Shown: in pieces, positions 37,833 to 47,400 of the stretch
How the letters are laid out: each line of letters opens with the position of its first letter
Position numbering within the stretch: position 1 is the first letter of the stretch
Assembly: GCF_000143145.1 (NCBI RefSeq)
Contig: NC_014313.1
Location: forward strand, 2,604,001 to 2,668,000
Source: Hyphomicrobium denitrificans ATCC 51888
GTDB taxonomy: Bacteria > Pseudomonadota > Alphaproteobacteria > Rhizobiales > Hyphomicrobiaceae
DNA length: 64,000 nt
Direction: 5' to 3'
Made by a program: the position numbers and the translations under genes
The notes under the pieces: model-generated
What the model saw: only the letters and a program-made list of their open reading frames with translations
Databases searched by the model: none
What the model was told of the DNA's origin: nothing

Positions 37833-38579
37833 TCACAACCGCTGCCAGTCTCCCAGGACGGCATTGACGAGCGTCAAGGCGGCGACGGCGGCCGTATCGG
37901 CCCGCATGATGCGCGGCCCAAGCGGCAGGGGCACCACGTAGGAGTTCGCCAGAAGCCGGCTTCGTTCACCATTTGAGAAGCCGCCCTCGGGGCCGATGAG
38001 CACGGCGACAGGCCCAGCAGGGACTTTGCGGAGCGTCGCGATCGGATCAGCGGCCGTCTCGTGCTCGTCGCAGTAGATCAACGCGCGCGCAGGATCCCAG
38101 GCGGCCAAGGCGGTTTCGAGCGAAACCGGCGGTTCGACTTCCGGCACGCGGAGGATGCCGCATTGTTCGGCGGCCTCGATGGCGTTGGCGAGCATCCGCT
38201 CGCTGTTGACGCGCTCGGCAATCGTGCGCTCGGTGATGACGGGACGCAACCGGCGGACGCCCATCTCGGTTGCCTTCTGGACCATGTAGTCCAGGCGCGA
38301 CCTCTTCAGGGGGGCGAACAGGTAGTCGATGTCCGGTCCCTGCTCCTGAGGACGCGTTTGTTCCTCAATGCCGAGAACGGTGGTTCGTTTGCGGCTTTCA
38401 ATCAGCGACGCCTGCCACTCTCCGTCGCGGCCATTGAAGACCAACAGTTTGGCGCCGGGCCGGAGCCTGAGGACATTGGTCAGATAGTGGGCCTGCTGCT
38501 GGGCAAGCTCGACGGACACTCCGGCGGCGAGATCGTCAGCGATGAACAGCCGCTCGGATGTCAGGTCACGAATTGCCAT
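37833..38579 (-). CDS. rsmE: 16S rRNA (uracil-1498-N3)-methyltransferase
   Basis: A 248-residue SPOUT methyltransferase: N-terminal PUA-like part (AQQQAHYLTNVLRLRPGAKL, VFNGRDGEWQ), then KRSRLDYMVQKATEMGVRRL, EAAEQCGILRVPEVEPP, VLIGPEGGFSNGE and LPLGPRIMRADTAA, which form the knotted SAM site. It methylates U1498 of 16S rRNA. It is divergent from ubiA, 114 bases away. Confidence 0.95.
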   Translation of the reverse strand: MAIRDLTSERLFIADDLAAGVSVELAQQQAHYLTNVLRLRPGAKLLVFNGRDGEWQASLIESRKRTTVLGIEEQTRPQEQGPDIDYLFAPLKRSRLDYMVQKATEMGVRRLRPVITERTIAERVNSERMLANAIEAAEQCGILRVPEVEPPVSLETALAAWDPARALIYCDEHETAADPIATLRKVPAGPVAVLIGPEGGFSNGERSRLLANSYVVPLPLGPRIMRADTAAVAALTLVNAVLGDWQRL

Positions 38580-38693
38580 GTTACGGTCTTAACCGGGCCT
38601 CGAATTGCGTCAAACAGCATGGCGCGAGGGCCTTGCTGCCCCATGCCGCCGGGCTCTATAGCGTCGGACAGGCTGTCGGAGAACGAGCATACT

Positions 38694-39656
38694 ATGGGAG
38701 CCGAAGTTTCCACCAATTCCGATTCGCGCGTGGCGGATGCGTCGCCCTCCAACTGGGTCGACCGTTGGGCGCCGGTTTCATGGCGGCCCTATCTCCGGCT
38801 CGGGCGCTTCGACCGGCCCATCGGGGCGTGGCTCCTGCTCTTTCCGTGCTGGTGGTCGCTGACGCTGGCGCAGGTTGCGTCGCGCGAGCCGTTTCCGGAT
38901 TTTCGCTCTATTCTGCTCTTCACTATCGGCGCGTTCGCGATGCGCGCGTCGGGCTGCGCCTATAACGATTATGTCGACCGGTTTATCGACGCGAAGGTGC
39001 AGCGCACCGCGAGCCGTCCTATTCCGTCCGGTCAGGTGACACCCGCGGGCGCGTTGAAATTCGTCGTCGTCATGGCGCTGGTCGGCCTCGCCGTCCTACT
39101 GCAGTTCAATTGGTTTACGGTCTGGCTCGGCATCGCCTCGCTGCTTATCGTCGCAGTTTATCCGTTCGCCAAGCGCGTGACGTCCTATCCGCAGATCGTT
39201 CTCGGGCTTGCGTTCAACTGGGGCGCGCTTGTCGGCTGGGCGGCCGAGAAAGGCTCGCTCGATTGGCCCGCAGTCGCGCTCTACGCCGGATGCGTGCTCT
39301 GGACCGTCGGCTACGACACGATCTACGCGCATCAGGACAAAGAAGACGACGCGCTGCTCGGACTTGGATCAACAGCGCTGCATTTCGGAGACAACACGGT
39401 CTCGTATGTCGGCGCGTTTTACGGCCTTGCCGGCATTCTGTGGCTGACTGCCGGTGCGCTGGCCGGCGCCCATCTGGTCTACTTTCTTTCCGTGACGCTC
39501 GTCTTTCTGCAGATGTCGTGGCAGGTCGCGACGCTCGATATCGATGATCCTTCGAACTGCCTCAGGCGGTTCAAATCCAATCGCGACGTCGGGATCGCGG
39601 TGTTCCTCGGCCTCATCGCCGACATGTCGCTGTCGTGGTTCGCCGGGCTGAGCTGA
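38694..39656 (+). CDS. ubiA: 4-hydroxybenzoate polyprenyltransferase
   Basis: A 320-residue integral membrane prenyltransferase. Two Asp-rich motifs are visible: GCAYNDYVDRFIDAKVQRT (NDxxDxxxD, about residues 85-103) and YDTIYAHQDKEDDALLGLGS (DxxxD type, about 205-224), with about eight membrane segments. It attaches the polyprenyl tail to 4-hydroxybenzoate in ubiquinone synthesis. ATG 38694 gives the normal N terminus with a short cytoplasmic leader; the frame is open far upstream but that region is the antisense of rsmE. Confidence 0.94.
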   Translation: MGAEVSTNSDSRVADASPSNWVDRWAPVSWRPYLRLGRFDRPIGAWLLLFPCWWSLTLAQVASREPFPDFRSILLFTIGAFAMRASGCAYNDYVDRFIDAKVQRTASRPIPSGQVTPAGALKFVVVMALVGLAVLLQFNWFTVWLGIASLLIVAVYPFAKRVTSYPQIVLGLAFNWGALVGWAAEKGSLDWPAVALYAGCVLWTVGYDTIYAHQDKEDDALLGLGSTALHFGDNTVSYVGAFYGLAGILWLTAGALAGAHLVYFLSVTLVFLQMSWQVATLDIDDPSNCLRRFKSNRDVGIAVFLGLIADMSLSWFAGLS

Positions 39657-39690
39657 GCGTGGCTGACCGCGCGGGTCGCAGGCACGACAA

Positions 39691-39720
39691 CGGCGCGAAA
39701 GGGCTTCCCTTCGCGCCGCG
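39691..39720 (+). terminator. Hairpin downstream of ubiA, likely terminator
   Basis: CGGCGCGAAAGGG and CCCTTCGCGCCG pair with one bulged A around a CTT tip, 35 bases after the ubiA stop. A short T-run (CTTTTC) comes only about 20 bases later, so termination may be partial. Confidence 0.45.
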
Positions 39721-39928
39721 CCGTTGTGCCTCACTGTCGTCTTTTCGAGCGGCCGGTGTTCCCGGCTATTTTCATATTTTCTAGCAGAATTGCGTTCCGA
39801 TACGTTTAACGCAGACCTAAAAATCAGCTTCCCGGCGTCTCAAATCCTTACGCCGCGATTGACGCCGCACGCCGCTTGCGCTTTTTGCGAATTTCAGCTT
39901 TTCGCCTTTCAGGATCTCTCGTTCGCCC

Positions 39929-40207
39929 ATGACCCAGCGCGCACATTCTCCGGATAAGCAGCCGCAGCTTCTGCACCTTGTTTTCGGCGGCGAGCTCAAG
40001 ACACTCGACAGTCACGAGTTCCATGATCTGTCCACGCTCGATATCGTCGGCATCTTCCCGGACTATCAATCGGCCTACGTTGCCTGGAAGGGCGCCGCGC
40101 AGCGTTCCGTCGACAATGCGATGATGCGCTACTTCATCGTGCACCTGCATCGGCTGCTCGAGCCGAAAGGTCTGGCCGGTCTGCACTCGGCGCTCCCGAC
40201 TTCGTAA
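39929..40207 (+). CDS. DUF4170 domain protein
   Basis: A 92-residue cytoplasmic protein. LHLVFGGELKTLDSHEFHDL, DIVGIFPDYQSAYVAWKGAA and RYFIVHLHRLLEP are the family blocks. DUF4170 genes in Hyphomicrobiales are usually found beside the Kdo transferase and LpxK genes, and here it is 1 kb upstream of that pair. Its role is unknown; the conserved neighbourhood suggests a part in lipid A/Kdo assembly. A dual-specificity phosphatase gene on the other strand separates it from waaA. Confidence 0.88.
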   Translation: MTQRAHSPDKQPQLLHLVFGGELKTLDSHEFHDLSTLDIVGIFPDYQSAYVAWKGAAQRSVDNAMMRYFIVHLHRLLEPKGLAGLHSALPTS

Positions 40208-40234
40208 CAACGTTGGTTTCAGAGCGCGGCGCTG

Positions 40235-40972
40235 CTACTCGCGGTGCAAAAGGCCGTCGGTCAATCTGTTGGCCCAGCCTCGCGCCTTGAACGAGCGGCG
40301 GACCTCTTCCGGATCGTAAACGGTTTCGACCCAATCCCAGAATTCGATTCCGGTCTTTGCCTTGTCGTCCAGATAGCGCTCAAACACGGCATCGAGCACG
40401 CCGGTATCGGCGCTGCGGATATGACCATAGCGCAACGACAGCTGCTTCTTGGCTTCCTCGATGGGTACGCCATCGCGCTCATGCCGGACGATCACGCTCA
40501 TGATGCCGGCGCGATCGGCCCCCGACTTGCAGTGGAGAAGGATCGGGTACTCGACGTTTTTCAGAACGTCGCGCATGGCTCGCAAGTCTGCCGTCGTCGG
40601 CGGAGCGCGAGACTTCAACGCGAGATCGACGAGGGTGATGCCGTGGCGGGCGCACGCCTGCTGCTCGAGCCAGCGCGTTCCGAAGGATTGCTCGCCGCGC
40701 AAATTGATGATCGTTTTGACGCCACGGCGCGCGAGCCAGCCGACATGATGCGGCGCCGGCTGCGCAGAGCGCCAGACGTCCTTCGAGATGCGGTGCCGAT
40801 TATTATAAGCTATTCGAGCAATTCCATAATCGACGAACAGCATTTCCGCATAGCATAATGCGGGGGCAAATTTGGAATGCAGCCAGCCTGGGGGTGCGGT
40901 GGTCGCACTTTCAAGCAGTGCACCGCTTTGCCGCCGCAGACGGCGTTTGACACGTTTGAGAAGGCTCGCCAT
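40235..40972 (-). CDS. Dual-specificity / tyrosine protein phosphatase
   Basis: A 245-residue protein with the CX5R catalytic loop HCKSGADRAG (Cys near residue 147) and an upstream Asp-bearing segment. KDVWRSAQPAPHHVGWLARRGVKTIINLRGE is the typical N-terminal block of bacterial DSPs of this kind (split here by position only). The first 40 residues are basic. Target unknown; it could act on phosphoprotein, polyphosphate-sugar or lipid. It is inserted on the opposite strand between two genes of the lipid A block. Confidence 0.88.
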   Translation of the reverse strand: MASLLKRVKRRLRRQSGALLESATTAPPGWLHSKFAPALCYAEMLFVDYGIARIAYNNRHRISKDVWRSAQPAPHHVGWLARRGVKTIINLRGEQSFGTRWLEQQACARHGITLVDLALKSRAPPTTADLRAMRDVLKNVEYPILLHCKSGADRAGIMSVIVRHERDGVPIEEAKKQLSLRYGHIRSADTGVLDAVFERYLDDKAKTGIEFWDWVETVYDPEEVRRSFKARGWANRLTDGLLHRE

Positions 40973-41174
40973 CAGAACGCGGAGGAATGACCGATTTTCA
41001 GCACCGGATGCATGCTCCCGCGAAAGAGTCCATGTATTTGTTGGTTCACTGAAGGCCGAAACCGTTCTCGATTGAACTTGCTAGTTATTCGCTATAGCTA
41101 CGACCCGCAAGGGGATCAACGGCTACCGGCTTGAAGAGCTTTCGCCGCACATTTGCAAGGGGCAGCCGCGCCGC

Positions 41175-43178
41175 ATGGCCGAGACGAAGAAGACGATTGT
41201 GCGACTTGGCGGAAGCACACTTGCCAGATTCATTCAGCTCGTGCAGCGGACATCCAAGCGAACCTACGAGCCGGAAGACCTTCTGGAGAGGCTCGCGGAC
41301 GTCCATCCCTGCGTCGTCGCCTGCTGGCACGGCCAATTCATGATGGTCGCGGGCTTTCGGCCCGAGAATGTCAAAGTCGCAGCCATGGTCGCAAAACATG
41401 GCGACGCCGAACTCATCGGCGAAGCGATGCGCGCGCTCGATGTCGAACTGATTCGGGGGGCGGGCGCCGGTACGCGGCGGCGCGACCGGGGCGGCGCCTC
41501 AGCGTTGCGCGCGTCTCTCAATGCGCTGGCTGATGATTATTCGTTGGTCATGACGGCCGACATTCCGCCCGGCCCAGCGCGCGTCGCAGGCGGCGGGATT
41601 ATCGCCATCGGCCGGATGTCGGGACGGCCCATCGTACCCGTGGCGGTCGCGTCGAAACATTTCGCGTCCTTCGATACGTGGAGCCGATTGACGTTCAATC
41701 TGCCGTACTCGCGGCTGGCGTTCGTCGCGGGCGATCCGATCAAGGTTCCGGCCGACGCCGATGCCGACGTGCTCGAATCCAAGCGCCTCGAACTCGAAAC
41801 ATCGCTCAATGCGGCGACGATCAGAGCGTATGAACTTGCGGGCGGCGATATCAATCGCGCAACGCCGCTCGAAGTTCTCGCGGCCGCCTCACCGCCAGCG
41901 CCTGGTCCGGTGCTCAATATTTATCGCGCCGGCACGTCCCTGCTCCGGCCCGCCGTGCCGATGTTGCTCAACATACGCGGACGACAGGGCAAGGAAGACG
42001 CGCCGCGCCGGGGCGAGCGTCTCGGTTTCGCGGGACGGCCGCGGCCAGAGGGCGATGTCGTCTGGGTGCACGCGGCGAGCGTCGGCGAGATGAACGCCGT
42101 GATGCCGCTCATCGAGCGCATCCTTTCGGACAATCCCCGCGTCCAGGTTCTGCTGACGACCGGGACGACGACGTCGGCGGAAGTCGCGGCGCGCCGTCTG
42201 CCTGAGCGTGCAATTCATCAGTACGTGCCGCTCGACGTGCCGCAGTATGTCGCCCGTTTCCTCGATCACTGGAAGCCGACGATCGCAATTTTTACCGAGT
42301 CCGATATCTGGCCCAACCTCGTGCTTGGAACGGCAAACCGGGACATTCCGCTCGTGCTCGTCAATGCGCGCATGTCGCCGCGAAGCATCAGTCGCTGGCG
42401 GCGCTTTGCGCGTGTGGGGCGACCGCTGTTCTCGCGCTTTGCCGCCATTCTCACTCAGAACGAACTCATCGAACGCGCAATCAAGCGTCTTGGTGCGCCG
42501 CACGTCATCACGGCGGGCAACCTCAAGATCGACTCGCCGCCGCCGCATGTCGACGCCGCAGCGGAAGCAGCGTTGCGCGCGTCGATCGGTCAGCGGCCGG
42601 TCTTCCTTGCCGCCAGCACGCATCCCGGCGAAGACACGATTATCGCGGCCGCGCACTCGCTGATGCGCGCCGACATCGAAGGGCTGCTGACGATCATCGT
42701 GCCGCGTCATCCCGAGCGCGGGACGAACCTCGCAGCGTCGCTCGGCGGGCTCGGGCTCAAGACGCAACTGCGCAGCCGCTCAGCGGATGTTCTTCCGGAA
42801 ACGGAAATCTATATCGCCGATACGATCGGCGAACTTGGAACGTTTTACGCGATTTCGGACGTAGCTCTGGTCGGCGGTTCGCTCGTCAAACACGGCGGAC
42901 AGAACCCAATCGAAGCCATCCGTCTCGACGCGTGCGTGCTGACTGGTCCCTACACGTACAATTTCAAGGATGCGTATCGCAGCCTCATCCGCGACGGCGG
43001 CGCCGTCGAGGTCCGATCGTCCGACGACATCGCGCGCCACGTCACCCGGCTTCATGCCGATCGGCAGGCTGCGGCGGCCATGCGCTCGAGCGCCCAGCGC
43101 TCGCTCGATTCCATGAAAGGCGCGCTCGACAAAACGCTCGGCGCGATCCAGCCGTTTCTCGAGAAACAGAGGGTGTGA
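41175..43178 (+). CDS. waaA: Fusion of DUF374 acyltransferase-like domain with Kdo transferase WaaA
   Basis: A single 667-residue frame with two enzymes. Residues 1 to about 220 are a DUF374 (LPLAT-like) domain: VACWHGQFMMVAG near 48 carries the catalytic-type His, and MTADIPPGPARVAGGG near 130 with GRMSGRPIVPVAVASK the second motif. Residues about 245-667 are a full-length Kdo transferase: membrane-edge segment IYRAGTSLLRPAVPMLL, then VVWVHAASVGEMNAV near 293, IAIFTESDIWPNLVL near 371, LVNARMSPRSI, and KHGGQNPIEAIRLDA near 572 in the nucleotide-binding half. WaaA adds Kdo to lipid IVA at the inner membrane. The two are normally adjacent separate genes in related bacteria. GAGAC-free weak ribosome site; lpxK starts 3 bases after the stop. 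Confidence 0.92.
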   Translation: MAETKKTIVRLGGSTLARFIQLVQRTSKRTYEPEDLLERLADVHPCVVACWHGQFMMVAGFRPENVKVAAMVAKHGDAELIGEAMRALDVELIRGAGAGTRRRDRGGASALRASLNALADDYSLVMTADIPPGPARVAGGGIIAIGRMSGRPIVPVAVASKHFASFDTWSRLTFNLPYSRLAFVAGDPIKVPADADADVLESKRLELETSLNAATIRAYELAGGDINRATPLEVLAAASPPAPGPVLNIYRAGTSLLRPAVPMLLNIRGRQGKEDAPRRGERLGFAGRPRPEGDVVWVHAASVGEMNAVMPLIERILSDNPRVQVLLTTGTTTSAEVAARRLPERAIHQYVPLDVPQYVARFLDHWKPTIAIFTESDIWPNLVLGTANRDIPLVLVNARMSPRSISRWRRFARVGRPLFSRFAAILTQNELIERAIKRLGAPHVITAGNLKIDSPPPHVDAAAEAALRASIGQRPVFLAASTHPGEDTIIAAAHSLMRADIEGLLTIIVPRHPERGTNLAASLGGLGLKTQLRSRSADVLPETEIYIADTIGELGTFYAISDVALVGGSLVKHGGQNPIEAIRLDACVLTGPYTYNFKDAYRSLIRDGGAVEVRSSDDIARHVTRLHADRQAAAAMRSSAQRSLDSMKGALDKTLGAIQPFLEKQRV

Positions 43179-43181
43179 GCC

Positions 43182-44210
43182 TTGCCCGGCCGTGAACCGC
43201 GTTGGTGGTATGGCGCCGGTTGGCATTGGCAAGCGACGCTGCTTTCGCCGCTTGGGCACATCATCGGAAGCATCGCCGCCGCGCGCCTTCGCAAGACAAA
43301 TTCTTATACTTCGCGGCTGCCGGTCGTCTGCATCGGCAATTTCACGGTCGGCGGATCGGGCAAGACTCCGTTGGCGTTGCTGGTCGCGCGACTTGTCGCC
43401 GACGAGGGACGCGTGCCGTGGTTTTTGTCGCGCGGATATGGCGGACGTCTTCCTGGTCCGATCCAAGTCGAACCTGGCGTGCATGGTAGCGCCGACGTCG
43501 GCGACGAACCGCTGCTGCTCGCACGCTCCGCGCCGACCGTCATTTCGCGCGACCGCGCAAAAGGCGCGCAATTCATCGAGACAGCAGCCCCCTCCAACGC
43601 CGTCATCATCATGGATGACGGGTTGCAGAATCCATCGCTTGCGAAAGACTTCGTGATTGCCGTGGTATCGGGCGATCGCGGTCTCGGAAATGGGCACGTT
43701 ATTCCGGCAGGTCCGCTGCGCGCACCGCTCGCGTCGCAGATTGGGCTTGCGGATGTCATCGTCATCACCGGCCAGACGAACGCGGCGCACGGCGCTGTTC
43801 GAGAGACGTTGCAAAAGCTTACGCAGGCTCCGCTTCTCTCCGCCACAACACGAGCGTCGGAAGATGCCTCGAGCCTGCGTGGACGGCGTCTCGTCGCTTA
43901 TGCGGGCATCGCCAATCCGCAGCGTTTTTTCGCGATGCTGGAAAGTCTCGGTGCGATAATTGTCGAGCGTCGCGCATTCGGCGATCATTATGCGTTCAGC
44001 GACAGCGAGGCGCGCGAACTCGTCGATACCGCGCGGCGCATGAGCGCCGATCTCGTGACGACGGAAAAAGATCTGGCGCGGTTGTCAGGTGCGAGCGGCG
44101 CAAGCGCGGAACTTCGCGATCGCTCGCGCGTGCTCAAAATCGAAACCGTGATTGAAAACGTCGATCTCGCGATCCTGAGACAGAAGATCCGCGAGGCGAT
44201 CCGAACTTAA
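43182..44210 (+). CDS. lpxK: Tetraacyldisaccharide 4'-kinase
   Basis: A 342-residue LpxK. The P-loop GNFTVGGSGKTPLALLV lies near residues 51-67, followed by FLSRGYGGRLPGP, DVGDEPLLLA, IIMDDGLQNPSL, and VIPAGPLRAP, the complete set of the family. It phosphorylates the 4' position of lipid A precursor. The only in-frame start compatible with the conserved N terminus (PRWWYGAGWHWQATLLSPLG) is TTG 43182, three bases after the waaA stop, so translation is probably coupled. It overlaps the DUF2093 gene tail to tail by 4 bases. Confidence 0.95.
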   Translation: MPGREPRWWYGAGWHWQATLLSPLGHIIGSIAAARLRKTNSYTSRLPVVCIGNFTVGGSGKTPLALLVARLVADEGRVPWFLSRGYGGRLPGPIQVEPGVHGSADVGDEPLLLARSAPTVISRDRAKGAQFIETAAPSNAVIIMDDGLQNPSLAKDFVIAVVSGDRGLGNGHVIPAGPLRAPLASQIGLADVIVITGQTNAAHGAVRETLQKLTQAPLLSATTRASEDASSLRGRRLVAYAGIANPQRFFAMLESLGAIIVERRAFGDHYAFSDSEARELVDTARRMSADLVTTEKDLARLSGASGASAELRDRSRVLKIETVIENVDLAILRQKIREAIRT

Positions 44211-44443
44211 GAGCGGGTCTCGTCCTGCGCCTTGAGTTCGAGGTAGCGCTTCACCGAAATCTCAGCCGACGCGTACGCCTCCTGAGCATCGACGCTCCAA
44301 TAACGCAGATTGGCGAGCGAGATCGGCTGGCCCGTCACCGCGCAGCGCACGAACTCGCCGGGGGTCAACACCTCGAACTCTCCATCGAGATAACGGAGCT
44401 TCGCCTCGTTGCGGACGCCGAAGAATTTCTCAATACGGTTCAT
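44207..44443 (-). CDS. DUF2093 domain protein
   Basis: A 78-residue protein with the whole DUF2093 pattern: KLRYLDGEFEVLTPGEFVRC and TGQPISLANLRYWSVDAQEA, one Cys followed by a beta-rich core. DUF2093 genes commonly sit beside lpxK in Hyphomicrobiales, as here. Function unknown. The stop codon overlaps the lpxK stop region by four bases on the opposite strand. Confidence 0.9.
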   Translation of the reverse strand: MNRIEKFFGVRNEAKLRYLDGEFEVLTPGEFVRCAVTGQPISLANLRYWSVDAQEAYASAEISVKRYLELKAQDETRS

Positions 44444-44555
44444 TCTGTACCGATGTGCGGTTTCGACACTTCATAATGTTACGGTGAGCGGCTGTGTTCC
44501 GCCCGGCATCCAATCAATCCGGCGTGCATAATCTTTTTAACCTACTTCAGGCGAA

Positions 44556-46061
44556 TTAAAAAAGAGAGCCCTGCCCTCCGCGTGTGCGGGTCTTTTGACG
44601 CGGCGGCTTTGTCCCGGCGGCAGATTCTGCCCCGGTGCCGGTCGCCGGATCGCCGTCTGCGACAACGCCGATCCGGCCGTCCGAGAACTGAACGGACAGC
44701 GCCGCACCTGGGGAAACCGACCTCGCCTGACGGACGGTTACGCCTGTTTCGTCGCGAACCAGCGCGAAGCCTCGCGACAATACGCTTTGATAGCCCAACG
44801 ACTTGAGCAGCGCGCTTTTGCCATCCAGATCCCTGCGACGGACCGCCACGCGATTGATCAGCGCCTGCCCGGCGCGGCGCTCCAAAACGTCAAGTCTCTC
44901 ACGGCATCTGGAATGCTTCTGAACGATCGGCTGCGCGCTCAGGCGACCGCTGACGCGCGCCAGCCGGGTGCCGTGCGCACGGGTATTGGCGAGCAACGCG
45001 CGCGACAGGCGGCGGTCGACGGCATCGAACCGCTGGCGCGGCAGCGCGATCAAGTCCTGCAGCTTGGGCAGGCCGCGCGAGGATGCCTTGAGGTGCGTTC
45101 GCGTATCGGCCAGCACGCGGCGAATAGCGGTGCGCTTGCGCAGCTGAAACTTGTCGAGCGCTTCGATCAGCTCGGAGTATTTCGGCACCGCCCATTCGGC
45201 GGCTTTCGTCGGCGTCGGCGCGCGCGCATCGGCGACGAGATCGATCAGCGTCCAGTCGGTTTCGTGGCCGACGGCGGAGATCAGGGGGATGCGGCTCTCG
45301 GCAGCGGCGCGCACGACGATTTCCTCATTGAAGCTCCAGAGGTCTTCGAGGCTGCCGCCGCCCCGCGCCACGATCAGCACGTCGGGTCGCGGGATCTTGC
45401 CGCCAATTTCCAGCGCATTGAAACCGCGAATGGCTGCCGCGACTTCCGCCGCGCTGCCTTCGCCTTGTACGCGCACCGGCCACAAAAGCACGCACGTCGG
45501 AAAGCGTTCATTGAAGCCGTGCAGCATGTCGCGGATGACGGCGCCAGTCGGCGAGGTGACGATGCCCACGACCTTCGGCAGAAACGGGCGCGGCTTCTTG
45601 CGTGCTTCCTCGAACAGGCCTTCGGCGGCGAACTTGCGCTTGCGTTCTTCGAGCAACGCCATCAGCGCGCCGGCGCCCGCAGGCTCGAGCTGTTCGATGA
45701 CGATCTGATATTTCGATGAGCCTGGAAACGTCGTGATCTTGCCCTGGGCGACGACCTCCATGCCCTCCTCGGGCTTGAAGCGCAGGCGTCCAAAGCTGCC
45801 CTTCCAAATGACGGCCTCGATTTTGGCGCGGTCGTCCTTCAGGGCGAAATAGCAATGGCCGGAGGCATGCGGGCCGCGATAGCCCGAGATCTCGCCGCGC
45901 AAGCGGACGTAGCCGAATCCGTCTTCGAGGGCACGCTTGATGGCGCCCGAAAGCTCCGAGACCGAGAATTCCGGTGCGTTGGCGCCGGGGCGGGCGTCGC
46001 TGGTCGGGGGTGTTGAAGCCAATTGTCTGCCGTCTTGTCTGTTTGCGGTTCGATGATACAC
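44556..46061 (-). CDS. xseA: Exodeoxyribonuclease VII large subunit
   Basis: About 500 residues. An N-terminal OB-fold ([52 protein letters not shown]) is followed by the nuclease domain ([67 protein letters not shown]) and long C-terminal coiled helices. It degrades single-stranded DNA with XseB, which is not in the window. The start is not settled: GTG 46061 and TTG 46022 are both in frame, and neither has a good ribosome site. It is divergent from purD, about 30 bases apart. Confidence 0.94.
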   Translation of the reverse strand: MYHRTANRQDGRQLASTPPTSDARPGANAPEFSVSELSGAIKRALEDGFGYVRLRGEISGYRGPHASGHCYFALKDDRAKIEAVIWKGSFGRLRFKPEEGMEVVAQGKITTFPGSSKYQIVIEQLEPAGAGALMALLEERKRKFAAEGLFEEARKKPRPFLPKVVGIVTSPTGAVIRDMLHGFNERFPTCVLLWPVRVQGEGSAAEVAAAIRGFNALEIGGKIPRPDVLIVARGGGSLEDLWSFNEEIVVRAAAESRIPLISAVGHETDWTLIDLVADARAPTPTKAAEWAVPKYSELIEALDKFQLRKRTAIRRVLADTRTHLKASSRGLPKLQDLIALPRQRFDAVDRRLSRALLANTRAHGTRLARVSGRLSAQPIVQKHSRCRERLDVLERRAGQALINRVAVRRRDLDGKSALLKSLGYQSVLSRGFALVRDETGVTVRQARSVSPGAALSVQFSDGRIGVVADGDPATGTGAESAAGTKPPRQKTRTRGGQGSLF

Positions 46062-46090
46062 CAAGGCCCGAAATGCAATAGGGCACCCTG

Positions 46091-47365
46091 ATGAACCTTC
46101 TCCTGATCGGCTCGGGCGGCCGGGAACATGCGCTTGCGTGGGCTTTGAGCGCCAGTCCTCTGCTCGACAAACTTTATTGCGCACCCGGCAATGCGGGGAT
46201 CGCCGACGTCGCCGAATGCGTGCGGCTCGATCCGGCGGATCATGCGGCCGTCATCGGGTTCTGCAGAGAGCATAACATCGAACTCGTGGTGATCGGGCCG
46301 GAAGCGCCGCTGGTCGCGGGGCTTGGCGATGCGCTCGGCGTGGCGGGCATCCGTTATTTCGGACCGACGAAGGCCGCGGCGCAGCTCGAAGGCTCGAAGG
46401 GCTTCACCAAAGACCTCTGCCGCGAAGCCAACATTCCGACCGCCGCTTATGGACGCTTCAGCGATGCGGCGTCGGCGAAAACGTATCTCGCGGCGCAAAG
46501 CGTGCCAATCGTCGTCAAGGCCGATGGGCTCGCGGCAGGCAAGGGCGTCATCATCGCGACGACGCGTGAGGAAGCCGAGGCCGCTATCGACGCGTGCTTT
46601 TCCGGCGCGTTCGGTGCGGCCGGAAGCGAAGTCGTCATCGAGGAATTTCTCGACGGCGAAGAAGCGAGCTTCTTCGCGCTGTGCGACGGCGAGACCGCGC
46701 TGCCGCTCGTTTCCGCGCAGGATCACAAGCGTGTCGGCGAGGGCGACACAGGTCCGAATACCGGCGGCATGGGCGCCTATTCGCCAGCTCCGGTGATGAC
46801 GCCGGAGATCACCGACCGCGTCATGCGCGAGATCATCGTGCCGACGGTCGAGACGATGGCGAAGCGCGGCACACCGTTCAAAGGCGTCCTGTTCGCGGGC
46901 CTGATGATCACGGCGAGTGGCCCGAAGCTCATCGAATACAACGTGCGCTTCGGCGATCCCGAAACGCAGGTGCTGATGATGCGGCTGAAATCCGATCTGC
47001 TTGCCGCGCTTCTCGCGACGGCGGACGGCGTGCTCAAAGATTTTGACCTGCGCTGGAGCGAGGACGCGGCGCTGACGGTCGTCATGGCGGCGAACGGCTA
47101 TCCGGGAACACCGACGAAGGGAACCGAGATCAAGGGTCTTGAAGCCGCCAAGCTCATTCCCGATGTGGAGATCTTCCACGCGGGGACGCGTCGCGACGGC
47201 GATCGCCTCCTTGCGGACGGTGGCCGCGTTCTGAACGTCACGGGCCGTGGCCGGACGGTCGCGGAAGCGCGTGATGCCGCTTATGCGGCCATTGCGAAGA
47301 TCGATTGGCCCGGGGGCTTTTATCGCAGCGACATTGGCTGGCGAGCCCTGCAAAGGCGCGGGTAA
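46091..47365 (+). CDS. purD: Phosphoribosylamine--glycine ligase
   Basis: A 424-residue ATP-grasp ligase. [20 protein letters not shown] at the start, [55 protein letters not shown] block near residue 185, [15 protein letters not shown] and [14 protein letters not shown] are diagnostic (one conserved position in the fourth reads VVIEEF here). It makes glycinamide ribonucleotide, step two of purine synthesis. Length and start are typical. Confidence 0.97.
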   Translation: MNLLLIGSGGREHALAWALSASPLLDKLYCAPGNAGIADVAECVRLDPADHAAVIGFCREHNIELVVIGPEAPLVAGLGDALGVAGIRYFGPTKAAAQLEGSKGFTKDLCREANIPTAAYGRFSDAASAKTYLAAQSVPIVVKADGLAAGKGVIIATTREEAEAAIDACFSGAFGAAGSEVVIEEFLDGEEASFFALCDGETALPLVSAQDHKRVGEGDTGPNTGGMGAYSPAPVMTPEITDRVMREIIVPTVETMAKRGTPFKGVLFAGLMITASGPKLIEYNVRFGDPETQVLMMRLKSDLLAALLATADGVLKDFDLRWSEDAALTVVMAANGYPGTPTKGTEIKGLEAAKLIPDVEIFHAGTRRDGDRLLADGGRVLNVTGRGRTVAEARDAAYAAIAKIDWPGGFYRSDIGWRALQRRG

Positions 47366-47400
47366 GCTTTAGCAACGAATGTCCTCAGGACGGACAGCGG

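Noticed and set aside
40973..41174. Promoter with TTGAAC and TATAGC ahead of the waaA fusion gene
   Set aside because: The hexamers are only 15 bases apart and poor matches; not enough to call.
45839..47353. A 504-codon minus-strand frame opposite purD and the xseA start
   Set aside because: It mixes the antisense of purD with the real N terminus of XseA; not a gene of its own.
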